Assembly (NCBI RefSeq): GCF_008369125.1
Contig: NZ_VOAY01000002.1
Coordinates: forward strand, 434,001-498,000
Direction: 5' to 3'
DNA length: 64,000 nucleotides
From: Allopusillimonas sp008369125
Lineage (GTDB): Bacteria; Pseudomonadota; Gammaproteobacteria; Burkholderiales; Burkholderiaceae_B
The notes below the pieces were generated by a model that saw only the letters and a program-made list of their open reading frames with translations, did not search any database and was not told the DNA's origin. Of the stretch, positions 8,509-16,925 are shown piece after piece (the stretch's first letter is position 1; every line of letters begins with the position of its first letter). The translations under genes were made by a program, and so were the position numbers.

Positions 8509-9656
8509 TGTGGCACTCCTGATATGCGGTCAACGACATTGAAGCGGCTTCGGCTTGTGAGTGTTTGTTCGCTATAGAGCACGATCTGGTCGCCCACCGC
8601 GAGGCCTTCACGCACTTGCACCAGGCCATTTAAGTCGGTCGCACCGAGTTTGACCGGCACAAAATGCAAGTTGCCATCGGCAATACGCCAGACACCGATC
8701 TTGTCGCCGTCACGCTGCACGGCTGCATTGGCAATAACAGGCGTAGCGGGCAAAGCCGGAAGATCAACCGTAACTTCAGCCAACTCTCCTATAGGCGGCA
8801 AGGGCTCGGGCGGAGCGTCAAACACCACCTTGGCCAGCATCTCTTCAGTGACCGCATCAGCCTTGGGCTCCACACGCAGCACTCTGCCCTTCAAAGTTTG
8901 GCCATCACGCGAGCGCAGCACAATGTGCGCCGGCAGATCACCTGCCAACCCAGAGGCACTAATTTGGTCAAAACGTACGTTGACCCAAAGACTTTTGGGA
9001 TCAATGATTTCTACCACGGCCTGCCCGGCGACTATCGTCGTTCCCGGGTCGGCATCCCGCAGCGCCACCACACCATCCACCGGCGCGATCAGGCGCATGC
9101 TGTTTCGCTGCGCCGTCACCCCATCACGATCAGCGCGCGTGCGGACGAGATCTTCTCTTGCGGCCGAAAGCGTCGCTTCAGCAACACTCAACTCTTGACG
9201 CTTGGTAGAGAGGGTTTCCTCGCTGGTCGATCGGGCATCGAAAAGCTTCTTATAGCGGCTGGCCTGGCTGAGGGCATAGGTGTGACGCGCCTCTACCTCT
9301 CGCAATACGGCCTGCGCCCGTTTGAGGGCAGAATCCAGTGAACGCACACGGTCATCGAGGTCGATCGGGTCCATTTCACCGAGCACCTGCCCAGCGCTAA
9401 CCTGATCCCCTACATGTACATCAAGACTTTTGACACGGCCGGCAAATGTTGGCCCAATTTTGTAGGTATAGCGTGCCTCGACCGTACCGATGCCGAACAG
9501 CGCGGGCTGCAGTGCGCGCGACTCAACGTTCGCAACGGTGACGGCCACGGGCGCGAGCGGCCCCGACCGAAAGCCCACATAGATGAACAACACAAGCAAC
9601 GGCACGATGACAGCCAAAAGGGCCAGTGTGCGTCCTTGCAAGGGAAGTTTTTTCAT
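8505..9656 (-). CDS. HlyD/DevB-type periplasmic membrane fusion protein
   Basis: Adaptor protein linking the ABC permease to the outer membrane channel. It has 383 residues: an N-terminal membrane anchor (about 9-27, LALLAVIVPLLVLFIYVG), a lipoyl-type half motif (AGRVKSLDVHVGDQVSAGQ), an alpha-helical hairpin (about 105-175, rich in Leu/Ala/Glu/Arg heptads), the second lipoyl half (APVDGVVALRDADPGTTIVAG) and beta-barrel domains. It overlaps both neighbours by four bases: its start lies in the end of tetR and its end in the start of the permease. The tight coupling with tetR means the repressor and pump are made from one transcript. Confidence 0.93.
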   Translation of the reverse strand: MKKLPLQGRTLALLAVIVPLLVLFIYVGFRSGPLAPVAVTVANVESRALQPALFGIGTVEARYTYKIGPTFAGRVKSLDVHVGDQVSAGQVLGEMDPIDLDDRVRSLDSALKRAQAVLREVEARHTYALSQASRYKKLFDARSTSEETLSTKRQELSVAEATLSAAREDLVRTRADRDGVTAQRNSMRLIAPVDGVVALRDADPGTTIVAGQAVVEIIDPKSLWVNVRFDQISASGLAGDLPAHIVLRSRDGQTLKGRVLRVEPKADAVTEEMLAKVVFDAPPEPLPPIGELAEVTVDLPALPATPVIANAAVQRDGDKIGVWRIADGNLHFVPVKLGATDLNGLVQVREGLAVGDQIVLYSEQTLTSRSRFNVVDRISGVPQ

Positions 9657-10261
9657 TGCGCGCTCTCGATGCCGCGCCTATAGATGGCAAACACCTTGGG
9701 CGCGTCGCGGCGAATGCGTTCCACGTCGCCCGCTAGCAGCGACTGCATGATCAAGCCCTGAATAGTTCCAATGAACAGCGTGGCCGCTGCCTCGTTATCC
9801 AGTGATGGGGATAGCTCTCCATTTTCTTTGCCGCTGTCAAGAAGTCGACTCAGACGCTCGCCGTAGCGTTTGATCAACGCCTGCACCACGATTTTGGCGG
9901 GCGTGGGCTCTGCACGCTGAAGCTCTCCAAACATCATTCTGGGAACCCCGGGATGCTCAGCCACGAATGCAATATGACTCATGAACATGGCCTCCATGGC
10001 TGCCAGAGGCGATTCAATACCTTTTACAGAGCGATCGATTCGGGCCAGAAGGCGGTCGGCCACCCACTCCATCACGGCCTGCCAGATGGCCTCTTTATTT
10101 GGAAAGTGCCGGAACAGCGCCCCTTGCGTCAGATTCATGTGCTTGGCAATTGCCGCTGTGGTGATCTCGCTGGGGTTTTGTGTACCAGCAAGCGCCACGA
10201 CAGACTCGACAGTCACTGCACGACGTTCGTCGGCGGGAAGATGTTTTGAATGTGTGTCCAC
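9653..10261 (-). CDS. TetR-family transcriptional regulator of the efflux operon
   Basis: Repressor of 202 residues. The N-terminal helix-turn-helix is clear (ITTAAIAKHMNLTQGALFRHFPNKEAIW, about residues 33-60, with the typical LFRHFPNKE). The C-terminal part is a helical ligand-binding and dimerisation domain (AATLFIGTIQGLIMQSLL). It is the first gene of the efflux operon and shares ATGA with the fusion-protein gene. A perfect 11-bp inverted repeat lies 16-39 bp upstream of its start, the expected place for an autoregulatory operator. The inducer is unknown, but the pump it controls suggests a hydrophobic or amphipathic compound. Confidence 0.92.
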   Translation of the reverse strand: MDTHSKHLPADERRAVTVESVVALAGTQNPSEITTAAIAKHMNLTQGALFRHFPNKEAIWQAVMEWVADRLLARIDRSVKGIESPLAAMEAMFMSHIAFVAEHPGVPRMMFGELQRAEPTPAKIVVQALIKRYGERLSRLLDSGKENGELSPSLDNEAAATLFIGTIQGLIMQSLLAGDVERIRRDAPKVFAIYRRGIESAQ

Positions 10262-10276
10262 GGTCTGCCTTTATGA

Positions 10277-10300
10277 AAGATAGTAATTGATTACTATCTT
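10277..10300. promoter_or_regulatory. Operator palindrome for the TetR regulator
   Basis: Perfect inverted repeat: arm AAGATAGTAAT, two-base centre TG, arm ATTACTATCTT (24 bp in total). It sits 16 bp upstream of the tetR start, where it would overlap the promoter. Length and symmetry are typical of TetR-family operators that bind two dimers. Binding is inferred. Confidence 0.8.
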
Positions 10301-10497
10301 AAGACTGAAAGGTAAACTTAACAAGTGTTATCTAGGACATATCGAAATAGACGATGAGAACAATACCGAAAAGCGATGGAGGTGCCTGAGGCCCATCACG
10401 AACGATTCATCATAATCATTTAGTCGTCACGGGCACTGACAACATGGCAGCAGAAGTCGAAAACACTGGCTGCATAAGCCTCATCTTGCCGCCTTAG

Positions 10498-10767
10498 CTA
10501 TTCACCCTCGCCATCACCCGCATCACTAGCTACATCAGCCGCTTCGTGACGCATTGCTGCCGCAATAAGCGTTGAGCTAACTTGGGGCGCTGCTTCTTTG
10601 CGTTCGCTGTAGCGGTCGGTCAGGTAGTCTGAACGGTCACGAATTAGCAGGGTGAACTTGCACAGTTCTTCCATAACGTCGACGACCCTGTCGTAATAGG
10701 CTGAGGGCTTCATGCGACCATGCTCGTCAAACACTGCCTCTACAACGTTGGGTAAGGCTGTTTTCAT
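10498..10767 (-). CDS. Small conserved-looking hypothetical protein
   Basis: An 89-residue soluble protein that I do not recognise. It has a charged, helical central part (YYDRVVDVMEELCKFTLLIRDRSDYLTDRYSERKE) and an acidic Ala/Asp/Glu-rich tail (DVASDAGDGEGE). There is no signal peptide or membrane segment. The start has AAGAGA about nine bases upstream. It is a single gene between the tetR promoter (230 bp away) and the phospholipase D gene (107 bp away), reading in the same direction as both. Coding is supported mainly by the plausible start, the length and the amphipathic composition. Confidence 0.55.
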   Translation of the reverse strand: MKTALPNVVEAVFDEHGRMKPSAYYDRVVDVMEELCKFTLLIRDRSDYLTDRYSERKEAAPQVSSTLIAAAMRHEAADVASDAGDGEGE

Positions 10768-10874
10768 TACGTCATTCTCTTGCTATCAAATTTCATTACA
10801 CGATGTTCATTGCAGCAATTGTCGGCCAAGTAGACCATAAGGCCAGCCTTCGTCTGGTACAGCGCATCTACCCA

Positions 10875-12446
10875 CTAAAGCAACCACTCCACCGGCAATA
10901 AAGACAGGACCTCCACCAAGGTGCGACGCCAGAGACCAGCGCCGGGTTCGCTGTCATAGCGCAGCACCTGCCCGTCCTTCTGCTCCAGCCAATAGACATC
11001 ACCGCTCTCGGACAGCCGCACTTCATAGGCTGTAGAAGGCACTTTCTCGAGGAAGATTTCGCTGATCTTCTTCGCCAGAACAGGGCTGTCGATGACAAAA
11101 CCCAGTTCAGTGTTTAGCTTTGCGGATCTCGGATCAAAATTGAATGAGCCAATAAACACACGGGAGTCATCAACCGAGAATGTTTTGGCATGCAAGCTTG
11201 ACCCCGAGCTGCCGAACATGCTGCTGCGCTGCCGCCCGCCCTCTTCCGAAGGAAGGCGTCGCAACTCGTAAAGCTTGACGCCCGCTTCTAGCAGCGGTTT
11301 ACGCCGCTTTGCATACCCTGCATGCACAGCCGCCACGTCAGTGGCTTCGAGCGAATTGGTCAGTATTCTGACTTTTACACCTCGGCCTGCCATCTGAACA
11401 AAGCCCTCAACGCCCGCCTTGGTGGGCACAAAATACGCAGACACCAGGTCAGCGCTGGATTTGGGTTCGCCCAGAATACGTTTCATATCGTAGGCCATCA
11501 ACTGATCGGGCGGTAGATCTTCCAGGCCCTTCGCCGGGTCATCACTGACCATTTGAGTTTTAGCCCAATCCAGATCAATATCGCCGCTGTGCAAATGGCT
11601 GACCAAACTGGATTCTTTCAGGGCCTTGATATAGGCGGCGGCCTCGGGTTTGCTTCTGTACGCATCGGCTCGAGCCTGCAGCTTCTCCAGCGCTTTCTCG
11701 TCTGGCTTTTCTAACAAGAGATCAACGGGGTACGCCGACTCACTGCGCCAGTACTTGTCGAAATCGGCAGAGACGTCTCGCACTACAGGGCCCACAGCCA
11801 ACACGTCAAGATCAGAAAACAGCACATCATGCGTGGCACCAAAGTATTCGTCACCGACGTTTCTGCCCCCGATAATAGTGGCCATGTTGTCGGAGGTGAA
11901 AGACTTGTTGTGCATGCGCCGATTAACGCGCGAAAAATCGGTAATGTAAGACAACCACCGAGGAGAACGCGGCACAAAGGGATTGAAAACCCGCACCTCG
12001 ATATTGGCATGCATGTTCAACGCCGCAAGCGTGGGGTCCAGCCCTGACGTGTCGTTGTCGTCAAGCAATAGCCTTACCCGGATACCGCGATCAGCGGCAG
12101 TGCGCAGCGCATCGAACATTAATGTGCCGGTCAGGTCGTCATGCCAAATATAGTATTGAATATCGAGCGTGCGCTCGGCCGAAGCCGCGAGCAGTGCCCT
12201 TACCGCAAAAGCCTCGTGCGGATCATTGAGGGGGTAAATGCCACTTTGGTCAGGGTGCTTGGCCTCGAGCGCCGTGATGGTGCGCCCCAGTTTTGTTTCT
12301 TGGGCTTCCTGCTGCGACAGAGCGGTAGAAACGGTGCGATCTGTAAGCGCAGGCAAAGGGCTGCACCCGGCAACCACCAGCGTTATGCATACGACAAGCA
12401 GCGAGCGCCCGATGTGTCGATTTGCCCAATGTGGGAGTATTTTCAT
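10875..12446 (-). CDS. Phospholipase D-family lipoprotein, ClsC/cardiolipin synthase-like
   Basis: Envelope enzyme of 523 residues with two HKD catalytic motifs, HNKSFTSD in the first half and HAKTFSVDD in the second, each followed by a GGRN or GSFN turn. This is the signature of phospholipase D and cardiolipin synthase enzymes, which swap phosphatidyl groups between lipids. The N-terminus has a hydrophobic segment ending LVVAGC, a lipobox with Cys at 28. The size and the DIQYYIWHDD segment resemble ClsC, which makes cardiolipin from phosphatidylglycerol and phosphatidylethanolamine. The ATG at 12446 is used; a GTG five codons upstream is possible, and neither has a strong ribosome site. The gene is monocistronic. 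Confidence 0.88.
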   Translation of the reverse strand: MKILPHWANRHIGRSLLVVCITLVVAGCSPLPALTDRTVSTALSQQEAQETKLGRTITALEAKHPDQSGIYPLNDPHEAFAVRALLAASAERTLDIQYYIWHDDLTGTLMFDALRTAADRGIRVRLLLDDNDTSGLDPTLAALNMHANIEVRVFNPFVPRSPRWLSYITDFSRVNRRMHNKSFTSDNMATIIGGRNVGDEYFGATHDVLFSDLDVLAVGPVVRDVSADFDKYWRSESAYPVDLLLEKPDEKALEKLQARADAYRSKPEAAAYIKALKESSLVSHLHSGDIDLDWAKTQMVSDDPAKGLEDLPPDQLMAYDMKRILGEPKSSADLVSAYFVPTKAGVEGFVQMAGRGVKVRILTNSLEATDVAAVHAGYAKRRKPLLEAGVKLYELRRLPSEEGGRQRSSMFGSSGSSLHAKTFSVDDSRVFIGSFNFDPRSAKLNTELGFVIDSPVLAKKISEIFLEKVPSTAYEVRLSESGDVYWLEQKDGQVLRYDSEPGAGLWRRTLVEVLSLLPVEWLL

Positions 12447-12708
12447 GTTGCCGCACAGCACCGTAACAGGAAGGAGAATAGATTACCTGATATTGGTCGG
12501 GACAGCATGGTTAACAAGGCGCTCAGGAAGGATCAGATACGTAGCAGTGGCGTCTGCGCACAATATCGCTAGTTCCCCCCTTAGAACTGTATCGATGCGA
12601 CACTACGAATCTCATCTGGGATGTTCCACATAATGGCAGACGAACGCTCCGCGGGGCTCTACGGCCGCAAAAAACAGGCCCATGGGCTATTAGGAAAAAT
12701 TTCTTAAG
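12447..12708. other. Intergenic stretch, nothing recognised
   Basis: The bases between the phospholipase D start and the next doubtful small ORF contain only short overlapping frames without ribosome sites. I see no tRNA, repeat or convincing terminator. The promoter of the phospholipase gene should lie here. Confidence 0.5.
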
Positions 12709-12966
12709 TTACCCCTTCGCACGAAGTTTCTTGCCAGACTGAAATTCAATCTCGCCCCCCATTATGGAAGGACTTGTGAAACTGTGGGCATCTGTCCAAA
12801 GTGATTGATAGACGCGCACAGTATGCCGATCTTCCGAAAATGGCATAAAAAAGTTGTATTGCCACACGTGTCTGAGAAGTGTCGACTTTAACTGTGCGTC
12901 ACTAAGATGTGCTATCAGCAGTGTTCCATAGCGAACGAGTCCTATTCCGTGAGCAATGTCAAGCAC
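12709..12966 (-). CDS. Doubtful small ORF downstream of the Bug receptor gene
   Basis: An 85-residue frame from a GTG preceded by GGAG. The open frame in fact continues back without a stop to the TAA that ends the Bug receptor gene at 13021, so up to 103 codons follow that stop directly. The product (MLDIAHGIGLVRYGTLLIAHLSDAQLK... ending IEFQSGKKLRAKG) matches nothing I know and has no signal peptide. It could be a real small gene coupled to the receptor gene, the remnant of a longer one, or chance. Confidence 0.3.
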   Translation of the reverse strand: MLDIAHGIGLVRYGTLLIAHLSDAQLKSTLLRHVWQYNFFMPFSEDRHTVRVYQSLWTDAHSFTSPSIMGGEIEFQSGKKLRAKG

Positions 12967-13020
12967 ATTAAAATTCTCCAGCGCCGCTATTGTCTGCGTG
13001 TCAGGTGGCCGGATGAACGT

Positions 13021-14004
13021 TTAGTCAATTGTCTGGATATTCGCGTCTGCAATCGTTTGGCCACTCGACTCAACGTCGTTAACTAACATTTCGTGAAGCT
13101 GCTCAGGTGTACCAGATTGTGTTTCGTAGCCCTGACGCCTTAATGTCTCGCGTAAGTCAGCGGATTTAAGTGCCTCATTGAGCGCAGCATTTAGTGTGTT
13201 AACGATCTCAGCGGGAGTTTTGGCAGGCACGAATAACCCGTACCACAGGTTGGCTGAATAACCCTCGACGCCGGCCTCTGCAACTGTTGGCACATCCGGC
13301 ATCAAGTTAGTGCGGTTCGTGGTCGCAACACCCAATGCAGTTAACCGACCCGCCTCTATGTAAGACGCCACCGACGCCAGAGTAAGTACGCTTGCCTGAG
13401 TATGATTACCGACGAGATCAGTGATTGCGGGCCCGCCCCCTTTATATTGCACTTGGGTTAGATTGGCCCCCGTCTTTTTGTTGAATAAGGCCATCGCTAA
13501 ATGGTGAGGCGTGCCTGCCCCAGGCGTGCTCCAATTCAATGTGCCTGGATTCGCGTGCGATTTATCGATGAGCTCCCGAACTGATTTAATACCCGTGCTC
13601 GGATTCACCACGAGAACTAGCGGTGCTGTGGCGATCAACCCCACTGAATCAAGATCTTTGATAGTATCAAACGACAACGTTTTGTATAGCGAGGCATTGA
13701 TGGACAGTGTATTCGAGCCGAACAATAGTGTGTAACCATCGGGTTTCGACTCAACAACTCTCGCTGCGCCTATATTGCCTCCGGCGCCTGCCTTGTTCTC
13801 AATGATGACAGGCTGGCCCAGCACTTCAGCCAGTTTGGGGGCAATAGTGCGAGCTAGAATGTCTGTTCCACCACCTGGCGAGAACGGCACAATAAGATGC
13901 ACGGGCTTATCCGGAAAGGTTGCGGCGCTTGCCGACAGTGACACACCTATTGATATTGTTGCGGACGCGAAAATAACTGACACTGACTGAGTTAGCTTAT
14001 ACAT
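13021..14004 (-). CDS. Bug/TctC-family tripartite tricarboxylate transporter receptor
   Basis: Periplasmic solute receptor of 327 residues. The signal peptide ends near SLSASAA, followed by the family hallmark FPDKPVHLIVPFSPGGGTDILAR and the ENKAGAGGNIGA loop that wraps the carboxylate ligand. The VPTVAEAGVEGY motif appears in the C-terminal lobe. No TctA or TctB membrane subunits lie nearby, which is normal for the large 'orphan' Bug set of Bordetella and relatives. It lies 53 bp downstream of the YrdC-like gene on the same strand and shares the promoter region with the divergent LysR gene, which probably senses the same compound. Confidence 0.93.
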   Translation of the reverse strand: MYKLTQSVSVIFASATISIGVSLSASAATFPDKPVHLIVPFSPGGGTDILARTIAPKLAEVLGQPVIIENKAGAGGNIGAARVVESKPDGYTLLFGSNTLSINASLYKTLSFDTIKDLDSVGLIATAPLVLVVNPSTGIKSVRELIDKSHANPGTLNWSTPGAGTPHHLAMALFNKKTGANLTQVQYKGGGPAITDLVGNHTQASVLTLASVASYIEAGRLTALGVATTNRTNLMPDVPTVAEAGVEGYSANLWYGLFVPAKTPAEIVNTLNAALNEALKSADLRETLRRQGYETQSGTPEQLHEMLVNDVESSGQTIADANIQTID

Positions 14005-14057
14005 GGTTTGTCTCCTTTTTTTATAGGGCGTTGTGAGAATAATCCGTCACATCGCAT

Positions 14058-14735
14058 CTAAACCGCTTCCGGCAGTTGCACATTGAAATGTCGCGCCAGT
14101 ACGTCTGCAATCAGCTCATAGCACGATCCTACTCGAACCACTTCCAGCGTCTCGAAGTTAATCAATGTCGCGGAACGCTGGTACTTGTGAAACTTCCGTA
14201 GGCCATAGTCAACAACCACATCCGCTAATGCAAGCAATTCTTGTGGGATATCTTCAACTCGGAACTTGGTTCCAGTATTGGTGAAGTTGCACGATGAGCC
14301 AAAAATTGGAAAACTCTCAGCGCGACTAAGCTTACAGATCTCAGCATGGAATGGACCCGCGTTAATTAGCATGGCTATCGTGCCTTCTTTGGTGCTGCCC
14401 GTAACTGCGGCCGGATCCAGGGCTTTGATTAATAAATGCTCGGAACGATAAGGCGCGATACAGCCCAACGGAAGATCATAATCCTCCACGATCGCCGACA
14501 CCATTTCCCGCCCGCGTGAGTCAAGCATGTGCACATCGTTGTGGATTTGCATATCTCCCACCATAGCGTTCAACTTTGTGGGAGCTCGCTGTTTGGTTTC
14601 GAAAATGCGCTGAAGTGAGCCGGCGGACCCCCCTGCTATGGTGTAGCCAACGTCGTTGGGAAACACCGTAATACCACCACTCTTCAATGCGTCGAACGCT
14701 CGTCTAGCATCCGCCGGAATATTTAAAACAGACAT
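14058..14735 (-). CDS. Sua5/YciO/YrdC-family protein (paralogue in a transport operon)
   Basis: A 225-residue protein with the YrdC fold: SGGITVFPNDVGYTIAGG resembles the nucleotide-binding start of the family (usually PTDTVYGL), and KQRAPTKLNAMVGD aligns with the K-x-R...P motif. True TsaC/Sua5 makes threonylcarbamoyl-AMP for tRNA t6A, but this copy departs from those motifs and sits in front of a Bug receptor under LysR control, so a metabolic role in acyl or carbamoyl transfer is more likely (inference). The start at 14735 has GAGGAA upstream; the open frame begins 13 codons earlier with a His/Asn/Glu-rich stretch that looks non-coding. Confidence 0.82.
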   Translation of the reverse strand: MSVLNIPADARRAFDALKSGGITVFPNDVGYTIAGGSAGSLQRIFETKQRAPTKLNAMVGDMQIHNDVHMLDSRGREMVSAIVEDYDLPLGCIAPYRSEHLLIKALDPAAVTGSTKEGTIAMLINAGPFHAEICKLSRAESFPIFGSSCNFTNTGTKFRVEDIPQELLALADVVVDYGLRKFHKYQRSATLINFETLEVVRVGSCYELIADVLARHFNVQLPEAV

Positions 14736-14803
14736 GTGTTCCTCTTCTCGATTGTTGTGGTGATTATGTATCAAGAGTAAGATCCCCGGAACAATAAGAC
14801 AAT

Positions 14804-14824
14804 TTGATTCTTCCTATGCATCAA
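14804..14824. promoter_or_regulatory. LysR-type T-N11-A binding dyad
   Basis: TTGAT, eleven bases, ATCAA: a perfect interrupted dyad with the exact T-N11-A spacing of LysR recognition sites. It ends 16 bp before the lysR start and about 70 bp upstream of the divergent YrdC-like gene, so it can autoregulate lysR and activate the divergent pair. Confidence 0.78.
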
Positions 14825-14840
14825 TCTGATTAATGAATAC

Positions 14841-15776
14841 ATGAATATCACGCTCAGACAACTTCGTGCGGCAATGGCGGTAGCACATCACCTAAGCTTC
14901 CGAAGAGCGGCAATGTCAATCCATGTGTCTCAGCCAGCGCTTTCTAGTACTATTTCAGAGCTTGAGAAAACTCTCGGTATCTCGCTATTTGATCGAACGT
15001 CACGCTCCGTCGTGCTTACAGACTCGGGCGCAGCCTTTTTGCAAGGTGCTGCACGCATTCTGGAAGACGTGGATCGGTTAATGCTAGATACGACAAGTCT
15101 TGTGCAATCAAGGCGAGGGCGTGTCATCGTATCGAGTGTCTCGTCAATAGCAGGCAGGGTCATGTCAAAAGCGATGCAGCTGTGCACACAAAAACACCCA
15201 GCGCTGGAAGTCATAGTAAAAGATGATGTGGCTACACAGGTATTGTCATCAGTGCGCGCTGGCGAGGCGGATTTTGCTGTGACGGTCAAGCCTAGTACGC
15301 TTGATGCAGACATGCTGTTTGAGCCTTGCATGGAAGACCCTTTTTTTGTTGTGTGTACACGCGACCATGCAATAGCGCAAATGCAGAGCATAACTTGGAG
15401 GCAGCTGGAAGGGGAGACATTGATCGCATTATCCACAACAAGCGGGATGCATCAGATCGTCCACGACGAACTACTCCGAAAACGTATTGCGGTTTTTAAA
15501 TCGATTCCAGTTTCGCACCTATCTACAGTGCATGGCATGTTAGAAGCAGGACTTGGCATTAGCGTATTGCCCTGTCTTGCCTTGCCGGTAAAAGATCACC
15601 CCACCCTGATTTCAGTGCCGTTAATAAAGCCTCAACTTACCCGAACCTTAGGAATCTACCGTCGACGCGACCGATCACTTTCGCCAGCCGCACAGGGGTT
15701 GGTGGAAATCATAAACATCGTGCTGAGTCAATGGCATACATTAGATAAAACACAGTCGCCCAGTACAGTGACCTAA
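14841..15776 (+). CDS. LysR-family transcriptional regulator
   Basis: A 311-residue regulator. The N-terminal winged HTH is canonical (LRQLRAAMAVAHHLSFRRAA, then VSQPALSSTISELEKTLG, residues about 5-50), followed by a periplasmic-binding-protein-like effector domain starting with RRGRVIVSSVSS. It is divergent from the YrdC-like/Bug receptor pair, with 105 bp between the starts and a perfect T-N11-A dyad inside. This is the classic LysR layout, suggesting it activates those genes when the transported carboxylate is present. No ribosome site is strong, but the ATG matches the family start. Confidence 0.93.
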   Translation: MNITLRQLRAAMAVAHHLSFRRAAMSIHVSQPALSSTISELEKTLGISLFDRTSRSVVLTDSGAAFLQGAARILEDVDRLMLDTTSLVQSRRGRVIVSSVSSIAGRVMSKAMQLCTQKHPALEVIVKDDVATQVLSSVRAGEADFAVTVKPSTLDADMLFEPCMEDPFFVVCTRDHAIAQMQSITWRQLEGETLIALSTTSGMHQIVHDELLRKRIAVFKSIPVSHLSTVHGMLEAGLGISVLPCLALPVKDHPTLISVPLIKPQLTRTLGIYRRRDRSLSPAAQGLVEIINIVLSQWHTLDKTQSPSTVT

Positions 15777-16018
15777 CATAGCTTTTAGCATTGCGTCTGG
15801 CGTCTATCTTCTTGCATCGGATTGCTTCAAAACACGTTCGGCATTAATGCGTCAAACAGGTGCTGAGCCGAATTAACTCATTGGGATAGTCATTTTTTAA
15901 TCGGATCTTTCTACCAAGCGGAAGAAACTGCTCTCTAACGCCTTCTCGACGATGCGGTTCCTGAATATTTCGTTTGAATTTTCCACGATCATCCAAAAAA
16001 AGACGTCGCATTGAACCG

Positions 16019-16681
16019 CTAAGTATTAATGAGCGAACTAGGCAGGTTGATGATGAAGTCGGTCAGTCCGCGCGCGCCTTGATCCAGGCTAATGTGCTCC
16101 ATCATCTTCTCGTGTGCACGCTTTGGATCCCGCGCCTTTATGGCCTCCAAAAGTTCGCCATGCTGCTCCTGTGATGAATGTAACCGCCCCAATGCGCTAA
16201 AGGCGTGCTGTAGATAGCCGCCGGTTCTGGCGCGGAGACGCAAAATCTCCTGCCGCAAGTAGGGGTTGCGTGAGCCTTGATAAAGAACATCGTGGAACGC
16301 ATGATTAACAGCCCGCCATCCTTCTACATCATCGTTGTCGACAACCAACTGTGCCTGCACGTGTACCTCTTCCAGTTTTTCTATCTCTTGCTCAGTCATT
16401 CTCTCGCAAGCCAAGCGCGCGCATACACCTTCTATTTCGCACAGCAGCTCCCAAATGGCTAGCAACTGGCGAACATCCATTTTTGCCACGACCATTCCTT
16501 GCCTAGGCTGGCTGATGAGCATGCTTTGTGCCTCAAGCTGTAGAAGGGCTTCGCGTACAGGAGTACGTGAGGCCCCAAATTTTTGGGCAACGGCATTTTC
16601 GTCAATGATATCCCCTGGAAGCAAATGCCCCATGCGGATATCCTCTTCAATGCTCTGTCGTATACGTTCGCTGATCTTCAT
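16019..16681 (-). CDS. GntR-family regulator, FCD (FadR-like) subgroup
   Basis: A 220-residue regulator. It has an N-terminal winged HTH (IIDENAVAQKFGASRTPVREALLQLEAQ, with the RTPVREAL signature), then an FCD ligand domain of helices with conserved His positions (NHAFHDVLY, HGELLEAI, HEKMMEHI) that hold a metal ion and a carboxylate effector in relatives. It is divergent from the amidase/CoA-transferase run, with an AT-rich gap of 244 bp between, and is the natural candidate regulator of that run. The effector is probably an organic acid of the pathway. Confidence 0.93.
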   Translation of the reverse strand: MKISERIRQSIEEDIRMGHLLPGDIIDENAVAQKFGASRTPVREALLQLEAQSMLISQPRQGMVVAKMDVRQLLAIWELLCEIEGVCARLACERMTEQEIEKLEEVHVQAQLVVDNDDVEGWRAVNHAFHDVLYQGSRNPYLRQEILRLRARTGGYLQHAFSALGRLHSSQEQHGELLEAIKARDPKRAHEKMMEHISLDQGARGLTDFIINLPSSLINT

Positions 16682-16925
16682 GGGTAGTGATTATAAAGTG
16701 GGCGCATTATTAAGCCTGAAACGAGAGCTACACAACCGAAGCCGTGTCATATTTCCTATATATACGGACATTTGAACGCATCAGTCTCACTCAATGCCTA
16801 AAGCAAAATTAAGCAGATAAAAAATACCATGATAGGTGAATACCCTAGACAATTTTAAATTTGATTGTATTCTTAATGGCAATTATATATAAATACAGCA
16901 TCGCAAAATATAATGAACCACGCTG

